Shown here: positions 23,450 to 35,831 of the stretch, in pieces
Layout: every line of letters begins with the position of its first letter
How positions within the stretch are numbered: position 1 is the stretch's first letter
NCBI RefSeq assembly: GCF_030867145.1
Contig: NC_134440.1
Span: 6,262,001-6,326,000 of the forward strand
Length of the DNA stretch: 64,000 nt
Reading direction: 5' to 3'
Origin: Opisthocomus hoazin
Lineage: Eukaryota; Chordata; Aves; Opisthocomiformes; Opisthocomidae
The notes under the pieces: model-generated
The model's database searches: none
Told to the model about the DNA's origin: nothing
What the model saw: the letters and a program-made list of their open reading frames with translations, nothing else
Translations under genes and position numbers: made by a program

Positions 23450-24420
23450 TCCCAGTGCAGGGTGACACGGGGTGGGGTGCGCGGGGTGCCAAGCAGGCTG
23501 GCGTGGGGCGGGGGGAGCCGGGCAGGGTGGCGTGGGGGTACCCGGCCATGCGGGCGTGGGGTCGGGGCCCCAGGCAGGGTGCTACAGGAGCTCCCCCCCA
23601 CCTTGGGCACGGCAAAGCGGGGAGGGGGGGGTGGAGAGACCCCCGCTCCCTCCCCTGCGTTTCCCCGCCGGCTCTGCCCGTTCCCCCGCCCGCAGCGCAA
23701 CCCCGGGGCGCGCATCGTCCCCGTCCCTCCCCCGCGCTCCCGGGGCGGGGGGCGACGGGGGGGGGGGCGGCTCCCACGCGCGCCACCGCCCCCGGGGACG
23801 CGCCGGGGCCGGACCGGGGTCCGACCGGAGCTGGGGAGCCGGGGTCTGACCAGAGCTGGGGGGCCCGGGCCGGGGTCCGACCGGAGCTGGGGGGCCGGGG
23901 TCCGACCGGAGCCGCCGCCGCTGCCGCCCCCGGGGCTGCGGCTCTGCCCGCGCCGCCGCCGCGCCATGGGCAGCCCGGGAGCGGGAGCCGAGCGGTGAGT
24001 GCGGGGTCCCGGGGGGCGGGGGGGGGGGGGCACAGCCGCCGGGCCGGGGGAGGCAGAGCCCGGCGGGGCGCACACGTGGGCGGGGGGGCTCGGCGGGGTC
24101 AAGGCCCTTCCGCTCCCCGCAGCTTCCCGAGGTGGGGGGGGTGTGCTCGGTGGTGGCGGGCAGGGCTGTCGCCCCCCGCTCCGGGTTGGCACCCGGGGGG
24201 TTTAAACGGCCTTGAAGGCGGAGGGCTGCAGCGGTGGGGGGGGGGGTTTCCAGCCTGAAGCTGCCGGGCTCCATCCTCCGCCGCTCGGCCCCGGTGCTCC
24301 GGGGGGGGTGGGGGGGTACCCGCAGTCCCCCCCCTCTGCCGGGGCCGCTGCTCGCAGCCCCGCGCAGCCTTTCCCTGGCAGACCTGAGCGGGTCTGGACA
24401 TCGGCAGGGTCTTCCTCCAC
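23450..24420 (+). promoter_or_regulatory. CpG island, candidate LINGO3 promoter and first exon
   Basis: This is the most CpG-dense kilobase in the window, with many G-runs and GC boxes. At its centre an ATG at 23966 is followed by GAGCG and the donor GTGAGT (exon end at 23994). Joined to the acceptor before LINGO3 (exon start 46940), this gives a 5' untranslated exon. The ATG would open a 15-codon upstream ORF that ends at TAG 46956-46958, ahead of the LINGO3 start. No competing gene on the plus strand explains the island. The link across 23 kb is inference. The island could instead serve an unseen transcript or a divergent one. Confidence 0.45.
23816..23912. repeat. 25-bp minisatellite in the CpG island
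   Basis: Three full copies and one partial copy of a 25-base unit (GGGGTCCGACCGGAGCTGGG plus five bases) start at 23816, 23841, 23872 and 23897, with a 6-base insertion before the third. The repeated G-runs could form G-quadruplexes on the plus strand. The array lies just upstream of the candidate first-exon donor. Confidence 0.85.
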
Positions 24421-24424
24421 CTCG

Positions 24425-27400
24425 TATCGCTCCTGCTTCCCCCCCCCCAAGACCTGCAGGTCCTCGCTCCTCGCCACCCCAGGGCCCTGCAGCCGCCCTC
24501 GCAGCATCCTCGGTTTTTAGGGCTGGGCGGATTCTCCTGTCAGAAATCCCAGGGCTGGCTGAAATGTCAGTGTCACCGGGTTGTGTTTCTCGGGGAAATG
24601 GGAGCAGGCAGCAGTCGCAGCGTACGCGGCTCCTGTCGCCGTTCTGGAATAGCTGCCTGCCTCTTCCTACTCCAGATCCGGAGTACTTTGGTGCCAGTTT
24701 CTTAATCCACTTGCAAAGTGGATTGAGCTAAAACCTGACAAAAGGTGCTCTAATTCCCACAGCGCTCGCGCAAGGGAGCGGTTGCAGGAGAGCAGCTGCT
24801 CTTTAAATCGGTGTCCAGCCTTACGCCGAGATGAGGTTTTAGGAAGGAGAAGAGCAAACAGGAGGAGAGAGGATAAGAGAAGCAGGCAGAGCACCTGCAA
24901 AATAGACGGAGAGCTGCTCGGTGCGTGGATCCGCAGCCTGGGCAGCACCCAGAGCATGAGCCCATCCCTTCGGAGCGAAGAGCATCCGCTGTGCCAGCCG
25001 GAGAGGCCGGACGGGCCGGGATTGGGGATACTTGGTGAGGACCAGCCTGGGCCTTGCAATGAGCTCCCACTTGCTGCTTAGTTTCGTGGCTCAGTCTGGG
25101 CTGCCAGCGCGGTGCTGCCCGCTCTCGCCCTGGCTGGGGATGCGGTGCCGGCGGGCAGGGGGCTGTCCCGCCCGGAGCAGAAGGGCCCCACGCGTGCTGG
25201 TTTGCCCAGGTCCAGCCCCGCTGCCAGGGAGTCACCGTGAGAAAAGCCGCATCCAGAGAGGGAGAGGTCTTACGAATGTCTCTCTTAATCAAATCACAAG
25301 GAATTAAAAAAAAGAGCAGAGTTGCCCAGCAGCTTCCAGCAAGCGAAGCAGCTGCTCAGTGCGATATATTCCTGTGTGGCTTTAAAGCCAGGGCCGGGTT
25401 CTGTTGCTGGCCTTAAAAATGCAGAAATGCAGGTGGTGAACCCCACGATAAGCCCTCGGTAAAGGGGGTGGCTTGGGGCTTTGCACCCCAAAGCTCTGCT
25501 CTCCGCTGCTGCTTCATCATCCCTGACGCTGCAGGGTGGAGACGGGGGGATGAGGTACCCGCTGCCTGCACCCCTGACCCCCCCGCGGGGCATGGCAAGA
25601 AACGGGGCGCGCGTGCTTTAAACAGGAGAAGAATCCAAGACGTGCTGGGGAGCTGCCAGTTTGCCAGCCTGGGACTGATCTGGTTTGATCTCAGCTGATG
25701 TGTTTCTCATCGGCGTGTCTGTGGCGCGTGTTAAGGTGGGGGGGAGGGAGCAGAGTTGCTGCCTCTTGCTGCTGGAGGACTGGCCGTGCCGGGTGAGTTT
25801 TGGCCTGGGCAGCTGGGAAAGGTGGCTTTTGACCCCCCTCCACATTTCTCGGGGGTTTTCAGAGGTTCCAGACTCTCCGCTGAATGTCTGCAGCCTTTCC
25901 CAAAGCCCGTGGTCCCCGGCTGAGCTGAGCTCGGGGGAAGATGCTCTCAAGCACAGCAGTGCCCGCGAAACAGCCAGAGAAGCACCCCGAGAGCAGGCAG
26001 CAAACGTTCCCACGGCCGCGGGGAAGCAGGAGGCAAAGCAGCTTCGCAAAAGAGCTGGGGTTTTTGGCTTAAAAATCAGCAGATTTTGCTTTTATTCTGC
26101 CCTGTTGGGAGGAGGGGGCTGAAGGACCAGAGAAACGGGGGCCGGGTTGCATCTCGCCCCTCTTGGGCTGCGCTTCTGAGCTGCCCCTTGGCATCGATGC
26201 CTGGGGTGGGAAGCGGCCGCGCCAGGCTGAGCAAGGGTCTCGCTGCGGTGCCAGAGCCGGGGCATCTCCCAGGCACGGCCGGATCCTGCACCACCTCGCG
26301 CTGCTGCCAGGCTCAGCCCTGCCCGGGGGACGCGCTTGTGCTGATCCCTCACTGAAAATAGCAGGGCCGGGGGCTTTTTTTCCTATTTTTCTTCTTTTTT
26401 TTTTAGTGTTTTGAGCTCAGGATTGTCTGCTCTTATTAGCTGTGTTAATCCTGCATCGCAAGATAACGCATCCCTCGCTCCGAGGCCCAAACCTAATCAC
26501 TGAACTTTCCCTCCGAGCAGCAGCATGGGCCCAAATTAAACGCTGAATTTGAAGCCCGACGGTACGGACAGACAAGAGCACCCGGCTGTATTTGTGCTTG
26601 GCATTTAAAGGCTTAAAGTTGATGCTGTTGGAATCGATTTTTATTTTTTTTTTTTTTTCAACTTCTGGTTGTCGGCTCACCACCTTTTCGCCCGCGAGTG
26701 TCCCAACGGGGCGCGGGTGGCCCCTGTCCGCTCAGCGGTGCGGGGAACCGAAGCTGCCATGAGGCAGAAGGAGCAGGCGGTCGTGGAGGAGCTGAGCTGC
26801 TCCAGCAGGTACGAGCCACGTCGCTGTTGTGTTCGCGGCCCCGGGACGGGAGCGAGCTGTTGCCAAACCCCTGGGAAATAACATCGGGAATGCAAAGCGC
26901 GTGGACGGACGCGTTCTGCGTGGGCAGTGGTAATTCCCGCGCTGCCGGCTCGCTGCGGTGTGGGCAGCCCACGTGGGCTCAGCAGCATCTCCCCGAGTGC
27001 CAAATCCCACATCTCGGAGCTAAGGGAGCCAAGGGCCGAGCAAGACTGTCCTTGAGCTTGTCCCCTGCCGTGCTGAATCCCCAAGTGGCTGTAAAACATG
27101 CAGCCCCTGCCTCAGTTTCCCTGTCTGTCAATGGACGTAGTCCAGAGGTCTGGGCTTGTAGGTTTCTGTGCGCTCTCAGCCGGCCAAAATCCTGCTGCCT
27201 GCCTGTGTCTGCAGCTGCAAAGCAACGATCGAGTTGGCAGAGAAGGGCGGAGGGGCCATCACGCAGCATCTCTCCCGTCCCCGGGCAGGGGCTGCAGCGC
27301 GGGGGCAGACGGAGCTGCCGACGGAGCCCGAAGGGCCGTTCTGTGAGTCCTGGAGAAACACCAAAACGAACAGGCGAGGGCAGAAATGTTCAGAGCGGAG

Positions 27401-30400
27401 ATCTGAGAGGAGATGAAGGAAAGCAATAAAACTCGCGAGAACGTTTGGAAAAGATGCCGAGAGCCGCTCCGGCTCGCCGGCCGTGATAGGGAAATTGCTT
27501 GGGCTCCGGGCGTTATCGGTTGACTTTTCTGGGAGCGTGGGTGGCAGAGCGGGGAAATGGCGCTTGTCATCGGAGAGCAGAGCCCTCCCCACCCCCGAGC
27601 AGGGGCTGCCCTTCCCTCTGCTCTGCAGAAAACGGGCAGACTGAGGACAGGAGCGAACTCACCCCGGTGCGGTCAAATAACAGGGACTTGGGTGGATAAT
27701 TTGGGCAAACTGCAAGAAACGGCTTCCCTGTGGATGAGTTTTAAAAAGCTAGCCACGAAGGGTCTCGGGTGCAATCCCCGGGCTGCCACAGTGCTTGGGC
27801 ACCCGGTGGCCGGGATCCGGGGTGCCAGGCTGGGGAGCAGAGGCAGCGTCCGTCTCGCCAAGCGGCGATGTCGGCTGCAGCCCCGGCACGTGCCCTGCTC
27901 CTGCCTGCGCCGTCGGGCTCAGCCCAGCTCTTTCCTTGCCCCCCCCCCGCCCTGAATTTTTCACGCCACTGTGAGCTTCGCTGCAGTTCGCAGCCCCGTC
28001 CGTCATATGGGTTTGTTTTTTAAAGCCGCGTCCCAGCTCTTCACGGCTCGGATCTGGAGCGCCGGGGCTTCTTGTTCTGCTCCCGATGTGCCAGCCAAAA
28101 TAGCAGCGGCCGCGCAGCGTAGTGGAGAGGAACAAGTGTCACTGGGAATTAAAATGACAGATCCCAGCATCAAGGTCTCCGAGGGTTGGTGCTTTATTAA
28201 GCAACAGTGAGTTCATGGGAAAGGACTTTCACCCGGAGCACCGGTTGTGTCTCCAAGAAAAGAGAGCCGGGGACTATATTTAGGCTCAGGCGTGTGATGG
28301 GGCAGCAGGGCCAGGCGCTGCGGAGGTGAGCTGGGCATCCTCGGCCCCGCGAGGGTGAGCCCTGGCCCTGCCGAGCCCGGGGGGGTTTGGGGGGGATGTG
28401 GGGACCCGGCGATGGGAACTGCTTGGCTTGGAGATGCCGCAGGGGGACAAACCGTGGTGTTGGGGGGCAGGAGAGCCGGAGGGTTCCCCTTGCCTGTGCA
28501 ATGGCCTGTCTGGGGTCTTGCATGCCCAGACCCAGCCATGGCCAAGCGCACGTAGCGTGGCCAGGAGAGCCCCTCCGAGCAGGATTCACCCCGCCAGCAA
28601 CTTGCTCATGCTCAGCATCCGTCCTGCCACCGGCTTAGGAGAAAAGGGGGGGCTGCGACCCTGAGCGTGAGCTGATGTGTGCACCCGTCAGTCCCTGCCT
28701 GATGCTGCATGGTCCCTCCCGTGGTTCCCTCTTCCGAAAGTGTGGTTTCGTGGTGATGGGGTTATTTGATAGATCAACGTTTTATCTCTTTGCCTTAGGG
28801 TCTCCTTCTTCCCACCATCCCCTCCTAGCAAAAATTCATTGTTTCTCCCAGATCCTGTTGCTAGAGGGAGGCCGGGAGAAATAAAGCAGGTTCTTGAAAA
28901 TGAGGAGGGAAAATATTTAATAGGAAAGGAAGAGAAGAAACGCTTGAAACAAACATTGCCCCTCTTTCCCCCTCGCTGCCCTGGGCACGTTGGAGCTCAA
29001 GCGCTGTCCCTGCCACATCACAGGACCCCGATGCTCCCAGCAGACTGGAGGAGGTCGGGTGGTGGGGACAGTCCTGCCTCTGCCAAGGAACCCATCGCCG
29101 GGGGGGTGGCCAAGGCCCCGCTGGCTTCAGAGCTTGGGGACGTTGGGGCTGTTTCACGCAGCAAACGAGAGCAGAGGGAAGAAGCAGTGAGAACGTGGAC
29201 CTGCAGCGAGGCGAGGGATGCGCCTGTCCTCCGGCTTGTCTCCCGTCCTCAGCACCACCAGAAATAATCCCCCGGAGACCTCCCTCGCTTGTCCTGCTTG
29301 GCTGGGACGCTGTCTGGGTGTGGGGGGATGAGAGGGTCCATGGGCAGGCTGAAATAACGTAGAGGGGCGTTGGTGGGCTGCACGCAGCGGGGCCAGCTCC
29401 CCTGGCCCTGCGACTCGAGGAGCTTCGGCTGCAACGCGGAGCCGTCGGGCAGCTGGAAAGCGGCTGGAGTCACCGGAGCAGCAGCGTGCCGCTCGTGGGG
29501 ACTGACCGTGGCTGGGACGGGGAGGACCCGGGCGGGCTCGGGAAGGTGCTTTCCGTCTTCGAAAGGCCCGACGAGCGCGGCTCTCACGGGCTGTAAGCAA
29601 CAGGGGTTTGCGGCATGGGGTACCCAAAGCCGCTCTGGCCAAGCATCCCGACCAGACTCCATCAGCCGAGCCTCCGAGGTGACTCTGGTTTGTGGATACT
29701 GTCACACCTCAGATTAGGTGGGTGGTTCTGGTTCCCCTCGGGGGAGCGGGAGGTATTGGGCTCTGTGCCCAGAGCCGTGCCCTGGCTGTAGTTTTAGACC
29801 CAGTACCGGCGGCACGGCCAGAGGAGCAAACAGTGAGGGTGGTTGGGGCTTCTGCCCTCTTTTTCCGGAGGGTCACCCGGTCTGACCTTCCCCGTGCTCA
29901 GGCCAGCTGGGCACCAACTCATCAATAGTGCCAGAATGAGCTATTTTGTATTTTTCCATTTAAATCTCATTGCAAGGGAAGTCCATCTGGTTCCCTTCGT
30001 GCTGCCAGAGGAAAAAGGCTGCTCTCAGGTCAGCTTTCTGCGGGGCATCTCCTGAGGGATGATGTTTCTGAGGGACACTTTCCCTGATCAGTTCAGGGAG
30101 CGGTTTCTCTTCTTACCTTCAGGGTCACTGTCTTTGCATCAGGCACCAGCCCCTGGACGGGGGACAACCATGTGGCAAAGCTGTTTCCAGCTTACGAGGT
30201 GTCCCAGGACTCGGGGAGTGCCCACCGCAGCATGCGATCGTGCCGTCGCTGCCTTGCTCAGCCTGGCACCAACATCTGGCAACCTCTGGAAAGTCAGGCC
30301 CAGGTTGGTGGTTGTGGCAAATGGGGTTGTGACCTGATGGATCAGTCTCATCCATCACCGGACACACTCCTGCCACGCCTGCCTGGGGTTTTTTTTTATT

Positions 30401-31970
30401 TCCATGAATTTGCCCTGAAGTTCTCGCTGGGTCGCGGCGGTTGCTGGTCCCTGAGTTACGGCACGCACCGGGGTGTGGGCAGAGACTGCTCGATGCCAGG
30501 CTGGGCTCCGACGGTGCCGCTGGGATCCAGCTCGGCTGTCTCCATCTCAGTGGCTTCCCACTTTCCCAAGACTCCTAAGAAACAGGTCTTTTCTTTCTTC
30601 TGTTTCATTTTTCAACAGCTCCGTCCTGTCTCTTCATTTCTCTCCCTGGGATCGTTTCTGGCTGTGCCCCCCTGCCAGAAGCCGGGAGATGCCGTGTCCT
30701 TGCTGGGCCGCTGCTGTGGACGGATGGAGCTGAATTTTTCCTTCTTCCCCAGTGCTTTTCCAAATTTTCCTGTTTACTTTTGCAGAAAGATACCCTTTGG
30801 GGCCACGTCACTAGGAGAGAGGATTTCACTGAGGCTTTCAAATGAACAGCCCGTAACACCCCCTCCACGATAACGCATCGGGTTTGTTGTTCGTATTTCC
30901 ATAACTAAAGGTCAGCCCTGCCTGGCTGGGAAGTCTGATGGTAATTACACTAATGAGCAATAATATCTGGCTTGCTGCTCTCTTGGATGCTGGGGCGGCG
31001 TGCGGTTGGCTTGGCCGGACCCTGGGTACCGTTGGGTGCCCTGCAGCAGCTTGGGGGTGTTGAGGGGCTCCTCGGGTCCAGGTGCCGTGCGGGTTCGGGG
31101 GGGCTGCAGGTCTCATGCTCTGGGAGGAGCCGTGCATGTCTGCAGGCTCTTGCTGGGAGAGCTGGTCTGCACATCCCAAGGGATGCTCCCGCCCCAGAAG
31201 AGCTTGGCTTGGGCGTGCTGGTCTGGTCCTCTGACGGTACAAGTGTCTCTGCTGATTGCACAGGACCCTGGGTCCCAGCTGGCCTTTGGATTTGCTGCCA
31301 GTTTTCTTCTTCAAGACGCTCCCGTGCACAGAACTTGCACTGGGGCCTCCTGATGAAGAGGTAGGTCCCATGCGGTACCTGGGGAGAGCAGACTCGTCAC
31401 CCGGCCCTCCATCAAATGGCTCGAGAAAAGAGTTAAAATACAAGTTTTAAGTATATATGCCTTAAAATACAAGGCACAAGGGCTAGAGGGTGGCAAGTGG
31501 TCTGGTGGTACGAGCACACGGAGGGCTGGGGAGTTGTGCCGATGGCAGCGCGTGGGACCAGAGGAGGTTTTGGGCCACTTCACCCATGTGCTGGTGGGTC
31601 CTGTTTCACAGAGATTAAAATGTATTTGCTGAAAAAAAACCTGAAGTAACCCGAAACGGGTGTTGCTAAGTGACGCAGGAGCTGCCAAAAGCAAATGCCA
31701 AGACCATCAGCTGAGACCCTGCGCGTCCAGAGGGCTGGGAGTGACGGGCTCACGTAACACCTAGAGGGGTTTGATAAGCCGAGCCCAGGCAGTGTCTCAA
31801 GCGAGCTTAAACGCTGCACTCGACAGCAAAGTGGGCTCTGTGCAGGCAAAGCCGCTCCGTGCTTCGCTGCCTGCAGGGAGGGCAGGAGAGGGGCCGGTAC
31901 GTGCAGGGAGTTGAGCAGATTTTGGTTTACTGCAATTCGGTTGCAGCATGTTTGCAATAAATATATGGGC
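24425..31970. other. Probable LINGO3 intron 1, left part
   Basis: No coding exon supported. The sequence is GC-rich with AT-balanced stretches at about 26400-26660, 28740-28960 and 29920-29990, and a long T tract near 26640. The apparent open frames on both strands lack family features. If the CpG island at 23.45-24.42 kb is the LINGO3 promoter, this stretch is intronic. Confidence 0.35.
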
Positions 31971-31973
31971 ATG

Positions 31974-32755
31974 TCTATGGAGTTCAACACGGGCAAGGGC
32001 AGGGTCCTGCACCTGGGGAGGAACAACCCCAGGCACCAGGACAGGCTGGGGCTGACCTGCTGGAGAGCAGCTCTGGGGAGAGGGACTGGGAGTGCTGGGG
32101 GACGACAGGGTGACCATGAGCCAGCAGCGTGCCCTGGGTGACAAGAAGGCCAATGGCATCCTGGGGTGCATGAGGAGGAGCGTAGCCAGCAGGTCAGGGA
32201 GGTTCTCCTTCCCCCTCTGCTCTGCCCTGGTGAGGCCCCATCTGCAGTGCTGTGTCCAGTTCTGGGCTCCCCAGTTCAAGAAAGATGAGGAGCTACAGGA
32301 GAGACTCCAGAGGAGGGCTGCGAGGATGATGAGGGGACTGGAGCATCTCTCCTACGAGGAAAGGCTGAGGGAGCTGGGCTTGTTCAGCCTGGAGAAGAGA
32401 AGGCTGTGAGGGGACCTTAGAAATGCCTCTAAATATCTGCAGGGTGGGTGTCAGGAGGACAGGGCCAGACTCTGTTCAGTGGTGCCCAGCGACAGGACAA
32501 GGGGCAACAGGCACAAACTGAAGCAGAGGAAGCTCCAGCTGAACCCGAGGAAGAACTTCTTCCCTCTGAGGGTGACGGAGCCCTGGCCCAGGCTGCCCAG
32601 GGAGGCTGTGGAGTCTCCTTCTCTGGAGATATTCCAGCCCCGCCTGGCCGCGGTGCTGTGCAGCCTGCTCTGGGTGACCCTGCTTGGGCAGGGGGTTGGA
32701 GTGGGTGACCCCCAGAGGGCCCTGCCAACCCCAAATATTCTGTGATTCTGTGATT
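31974..32755 (+). mobile_element. CR1 LINE fragment 2 (3' end)
   Basis: A CR1 retrotransposon in plus orientation. It begins inside the reverse-transcriptase ORF (the [16 protein letters not shown] block) and ends with the 3'-terminal repeat ATTCTGTGATTCTGTGATTT near 32755. A TGA at about 32407 interrupts the reverse-transcriptase frame where other copies in this window read Arg (CGA, or CTGCGAGG context), so the copy is defective. Confidence 0.93.
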
Positions 32756-35700
32756 TGTATTAAATTTTGCTTTGTCTGTTGCCGGTAGCTGGAGCCTGGG
32801 CTTCAGGAGCAGCAAGCCGAGCTGCTCCGTTGCGGTTGTACTTCACTTTTGGATGGCAATGCCTCCGAGCATCGCCTGCCGTGCCTCCCTCGCCCCTGCC
32901 GAAACGCCCGGAGATGCTGGAGCATGCCAGGTCCTGCACACATTGCCGCAGTGCAAAATAAATCCACTTCCCTCCCAGTTATCGCATCGCCTGGGCGTTG
33001 GAGGAGCCTCACCTGCTCTGCAGCTGCCAGCACCCTGTAGCTGACACAGATATTTACGGGTTGACACCGTGAAGGCTGCAATCCCTCGAAGCACATACGC
33101 TGGATTGACTCACTAGATAAAACCTTGGCTGAATTGCGTCACATCGTAGCTGCTGGTGGGGCTGCAAACCTCCCCCCGCGGGCGCTGAGGGCAGGCTGTA
33201 TCCCCACAGCAGGGCTTGGTTTGGGTTGCGCTCGTTTTTATTTAAAGTACGGGGTCTTCTATTGAATTCGTTGTTCCGAGTCGCCTCCGCACGCGTGCGT
33301 CCATCGGCCGCCCGTGCTGCAGGGTCCTGCGCGGGGACGTTTCCCGGCTGGGGAGGTGGGATCGTGCCCAAGATCTGCGCTGGGCTTTTCCCAGCCTGCT
33401 GCCAGCCCCGGAGCGCTCGCTGTCCCTGCCGTCCCAGCCGTGCTCAGGCATCCCCTGGCTCCACCAGCAAACCCCGGCACGTCCACGGCGGGAGATTTCC
33501 TTGCTGCGATTGCTGGTGGGGGGGATTTTTAGCACTGCTCCTGCTTTGCTGGGGCGCATCCTTGCCGGGGCCCTGTGCAACGCACAAACTGAATTGGGTG
33601 AGTGTGCGTTCCCACTGCTGACTGCAGAGCGAGAGCGTGGGGAGGATGAGGCGAAGGGCTGAGTGTATCGCTGGTGATGCTGTGACCTTCTGGCAGCTGG
33701 AAACGTGGGTGCCTGCCTCCCCCGGGGAGAAGCCAAGGCTTCTCAGGCAAAGCAGATGAGAACAAGGTCTGCTGGAGCAGGGGACGAGGTGGGATTGTCA
33801 GTCACCGGTTGAAGCCCTGCGGCCTCGCGCTCCCCGAGGGGCCGTACGTGACCCCAGCTTAGGGGTGCCCATGGAAGCAGAGCCCTGAGCTGGCCAGGTT
33901 TTAGGGGAATCCCTCCGCCTTTTGCATTCCTGGAGGAATTTTAGCTTTCCTGAAGTGCTGCGTGCTGTCAATTCTCCGGGGACCCCAAAAGTGAGGTTTT
34001 GCCCACCCATAAGCAGCACCTGGATGGCTCCAAGGCAGGAGCATGCGGGGAGTCTGTGGGGGACAGCCCTGCCCAGGCAGGGTCACCCACCCTCCTGGGG
34101 TGGTCTCTTGGCTCCCCAGTGTCACCGGGGATGTCCCCCCCAAGCACTAACGGGGTGCGAGTGGCTGCAGAGCCGGCTCCTGGTTTCTCCGCCGAGGGAA
34201 AGCTCCTTTGGCTAAGGCTCCCCAAGCCTCTCTCAGCAGGAATTAACCTCCCGGCTGCTGCTGCTGCCCTTGGGCAGCCCTGGGCAGAGACGGCTCGGGG
34301 TCTTGAGCAGCGATCAGAGCAGCTGCCGAGCTGTAACAGCATCGTCTCTGTGCCGGTGTAGCTGAACAGGACCTGAGCCTGGGACCGTTTGTGGTCTGTT
34401 AACCAGGAGGAGCTGGATTTCCCCCGAAAAAGGAGGTATTTAAATTCCCTCTTTCTTTGTTTCAGACAAATTAAAACCTGATCCAGAGAACTCAAAACAC
34501 TTTAGCAAAACTGTAGGGAATCATTTGCTTGCAGGTGAGTGTTCTGCGTCGCCTGCACCAGCCCTCAGGGCTGGGAGCGCATCCCTCCACCCCGCAAAGT
34601 GCCCGTGGAGAGGGATGCAGGACGGGGGGTCTGGCCAGCTGCACTTCTGCTTCCAAATTTAGGTCAAATCTCCCAAAATAAGAGGACTCCTGGAGAGCTG
34701 GCTGTGGGCACCCGCTGCGTGGGAGCAAGACTAAGGATGCTTTCCCTCTCTGGGAGGTGTCTGGGTGCCATGTCCTTGGGCATTTATTGGGATTTCTGTG
34801 CCGGACACTGTGGAAAGGTGATTTACAGTCATCTCCTTGTGCTGTTTTGTCCAGAGGAGCCGAGGCTGGCTGTGCCGGACACTTTGCCATTTAAATATCC
34901 CCGGTCTCAGATGCCACAGCAGACCCAGATGTCGGTGCGGCCCCGGACCTGCAGAACGGTGAGCGCTCCCCGGGCTGGAGCAGGGCGAGGGGGAGGTTGG
35001 CATCATCGCTGCCCTCCCACCCGGTGGGGTTTGTGTATTGGGACGCTTGAAATCCAGCTCCTTTTTAGCTCCTGGCCATGCCTGCTTGGTGGCATCAGCT
35101 CCCTCCTCATCCCCACCCTTCTTCTGCAGCGTGGAGTGCTTGGTACCGGCGAGCGGGAGGTTTCGTGTAATGGCAGAGAAATCTCTTGCCTGTTGCCACA
35201 ACCCCCAAAATGAGCAAGAAATAACTCAAGCGGGGACGTGATGCGAAGCTCAGGGCTTTTAAGCTCCGGTACTTGCTCCGAGGTTGCTGGCAGACAGCGG
35301 CAGGGACCCCAGCCTTGGCCGCAGCGGGACGCGTGCGCAGCATTGCTCTGGGGAGCGGCGGTTCGGGGTTCGGATGGGTTTCGTGGAGAGGGGGTGGGGA
35401 TTCGGGCATCCGCCGGCTCAGCCCTGGGAGAGGGGCTCTGGAGGCTTTGCCCTTGCTCTGCTGCCGAGATGCCGGACAGGGAGTTAAGCAATTTGGCCTT
35501 GCCATCCCCTTCCCCTCCCGCCACGAAGACTCACTTTTGGAAGCCTCTTTGGGGCTGCACATGGAAAAGGAGATGCTCTCCTGGTCCCACAGCCACAGCT
35601 GATGCCCCGAAGCTGTGGATCTGGGGACCGACGCCAGCGTGTCTCGCTCCAAATGTCACCGCTCGCTGCAGTCTCCAGCCTGGAGGAGATGTGGGGGAGG

Positions 35701-35763
35701 CACAGCTGGACCCCCCCGAGGCCAGGCTGTCCGCCTCCGAAACCTGAGCGGCGAGGCTGGGAG

Positions 35764-35831
35764 GGCTCTGCTCTCCGTGGGGCTCTGCTCTCCGTGGGGC
35801 TCTGCTCTCCATGGGGCTCTGCTCTCCGTGG
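35764..35831. repeat. 17-bp tandem repeat, four copies
   Basis: Four head-to-tail copies of GGCTCTGCTCTCCGTGG, the third with one change (CCATGG). The near-identity of the copies points to recent expansion. Confidence 0.92.

Noticed and set aside
23966-23994. N-terminal coding exon of LINGO3 starting at this ATG
   Set aside because: After joining to 46940 the frame meets TAG at 46956-46958, so it can only be an upstream ORF.
23041-24192. 383-codon minus-strand frame
   Set aside because: Pro/Arg/Gly-rich frame over the CpG island and the 25-bp repeat; its composition follows the GC content and there is no family motif or splice support.
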